From: Paracoccaceae bacterium
Lineage (GTDB): Bacteria > Pseudomonadota > Alphaproteobacteria > Rhodobacterales > Rhodobacteraceae
Reading direction: 5' to 3'
Assembly (NCBI GenBank): GCA_002746395.1
Contig: NVXA01000006.1
Coordinates: 68,887 to 75,948 of the forward strand
DNA length: 7,062 nucleotides
The notes under the pieces are model-generated. The model saw only the letters and a list, made by a program, of their open reading frames with translations. It was not told the origin of the DNA and did no database searches. Shown here piece after piece: positions 6,118-7,062 of the stretch (the first letter of the stretch is position 1; the number at the start of each line of letters is the position of its first letter). The translations under genes were made by a program, and so were the position numbers.

Positions 6118-7062
6118 TTAGCCCACCGACCCCTCAAGCGAGATCGCCACAAGTTTTTGTGCTTCCATTGCGAATTCCATTGGCAAGGATTGCAACACTT
6201 CCTTAACGAAACCGTTAACGATCAAGGCTACGGCCTCTTCCTCGCCGACGCCGCGTTGTAGGCAGTAGAACAACTGTTCGTCGTCGACCTTCGATGTCGT
6301 CGCTTCGTGCTCCACGCGCGAGGAATTGTTCTTCACTTCAATATACGGCACCGTATGGGCGCCACATTTGTTACCAATCAAAAGGCTGTCGCACTGCGTA
6401 TAGTTGCGCGAGTTCTTCGCCTTCGGGTGCATCGACACCAGCCCGCGATAGGTGTTTTGCGCATGGCCGGCCGAAATCCCTTTGGACACAATCCGTGACT
6501 TGGTGCGTTTGCCCAGATGAATCATCTTGGTGCCCGTGTCGGCCTGCTGGTAATTGTTCGCAATGGCAATGGAATAAAACTCACCTTGCGAGTCATCCCC
6601 ACGCAAAATGCATGACGGGTACTTCCACGTTACTGCGGACCCGGTTTCAACCTGTGTCCACATAACCTTGGCGCGATCACCACGGCAGTCAGCGCGTTTG
6701 GTTACGAAATTGTAAATGCCACCAAGGCCGTTTTCATCGCCCGGATACCAGTTCTGCACGGTCGAATATTTAACGTCTGCGTCTTCCTGAATGATGATTT
6801 CCACCACCGCCGCGTGCAGTTGGTTTTCGTCCCGTTGCGGGGCTGTACAGCCTTCAAGATACGAAACCTTCGAACCTTTTTCGGCGATAATCAACGTGCG
6901 CTCAAACTGGCCAGTATTTTCCGCGTTAATACGGAAATAGGTCGACAGCTCCATCGGGCATTTCACGCCTTCGGGGATATAAACGAACGAGCCGTCCGAG
7001 AATACAGCACTGTTCAGTGTCGCATAGTAATTGTCGGTCGCCGGAACCACGGTGCCAAGATA
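6118..7062 (-). CDS. sufB: SufB, Fe-S scaffold subunit (partial, 5' end outside window)
   Basis: SufB is the main scaffold subunit that receives sulfur and, with SufC and SufD, builds the nascent cluster. 314 codons are visible, ending at TAA; the frame stays open to the window edge, where it reads [20 protein letters not shown], a typical SufB interior, so roughly a third of the protein at the N-terminus is missing. Conserved blocks include [40 protein letters not shown] and [19 protein letters not shown] carries the cysteine equivalent to E. coli C405, the sulfur acceptor, and VEHEATTSK lies 28 residues further on, which agrees with H433 and E434. A GTG at 7050 is an internal valine, not a start. 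51 bases separate its stop from the sufC start, and they hold no gene. Confidence 0.97.
   Translation of the reverse strand, partial: YLGTVVPATDNYYATLNSAVFSDGSFVYIPEGVKCPMELSTYFRINAENTGQFERTLIIAEKGSKVSYLEGCTAPQRDENQLHAAVVEIIIQEDADVKYSTVQNWYPGDENGLGGIYNFVTKRADCRGDRAKVMWTQVETGSAVTWKYPSCILRGDDSQGEFYSIAIANNYQQADTGTKMIHLGKRTKSRIVSKGISAGHAQNTYRGLVSMHPKAKNSRNYTQCDSLLIGNKCGAHTVPYIEVKNNSSRVEHEATTSKVDDEQLFYCLQRGVGEEEAVALIVNGFVKEVLQSLPMEFAMEAQKLVAISLEGSVG

Noticed and set aside
7048..7050. GTG at 7050 as the sufB start
   Set aside because: The frame continues to the window edge and the upstream codons read YLGT, which matches the SufB interior; the true start is outside the window.

Overview
The window is one continuous minus-strand gene cluster: most of a SUF iron-sulfur cluster assembly operon with four genes for small multi-pass membrane proteins of the Yip1 type set inside it. 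Read in the direction of transcription (high to low coordinates) the order is sufB (5' end cut by the window edge), sufC, sufD, four Yip1-like genes (called yipA, yipB, yipC and yipD here for convenience only), then sufS. The gene order sufB-sufC-sufD-(Yip1-like)-sufS and the protein sequences suggest an alphaproteobacterium, most likely a Rhodobacteraceae/Roseobacter-group member of moderate G+C. This assignment comes from recalled family resemblance, not from a search.

Layout. 6118-7062 is the C-terminal two thirds of SufB. 5311-6066 is SufC, the ATPase of the SufBC2D scaffold, and 4025-5311 is SufD; their stop and start codons overlap (TAATG). From 4023 to 1326 run the four Yip1-like genes. 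yipA starts 1 base after the sufD stop, and yipD overlaps the sufS start by 8 bases. yipB and yipC, in the middle, are clear paralogues of each other (55 of 94 identical residues in an ungapped stretch) and are flanked by the only sizeable non-coding gaps in the block (63 and 124 bases). 113-1333 is SufS, a group II cysteine desulfurase with all key residues present. 1-112 is non-coding as far as can be seen and holds overlapping inverted repeats.

How the parts work together. SufS takes sulfur from cysteine as a persulfide. SufB, SufC and SufD form the scaffold where the cluster is built, powered by SufC ATP hydrolysis. The sulfur shuttle (SufE or SufU), the A-type carrier, SufT and the regulator usually found near such operons are not in the window. 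The Yip1-like proteins have no established role in this pathway. Their tight packing between sufD and sufS implies co-expression and perhaps a membrane-linked function, but that is inference. The expansion to four copies is the most unusual thing here. No operon promoter is visible; it should lie upstream of sufB, outside the window.
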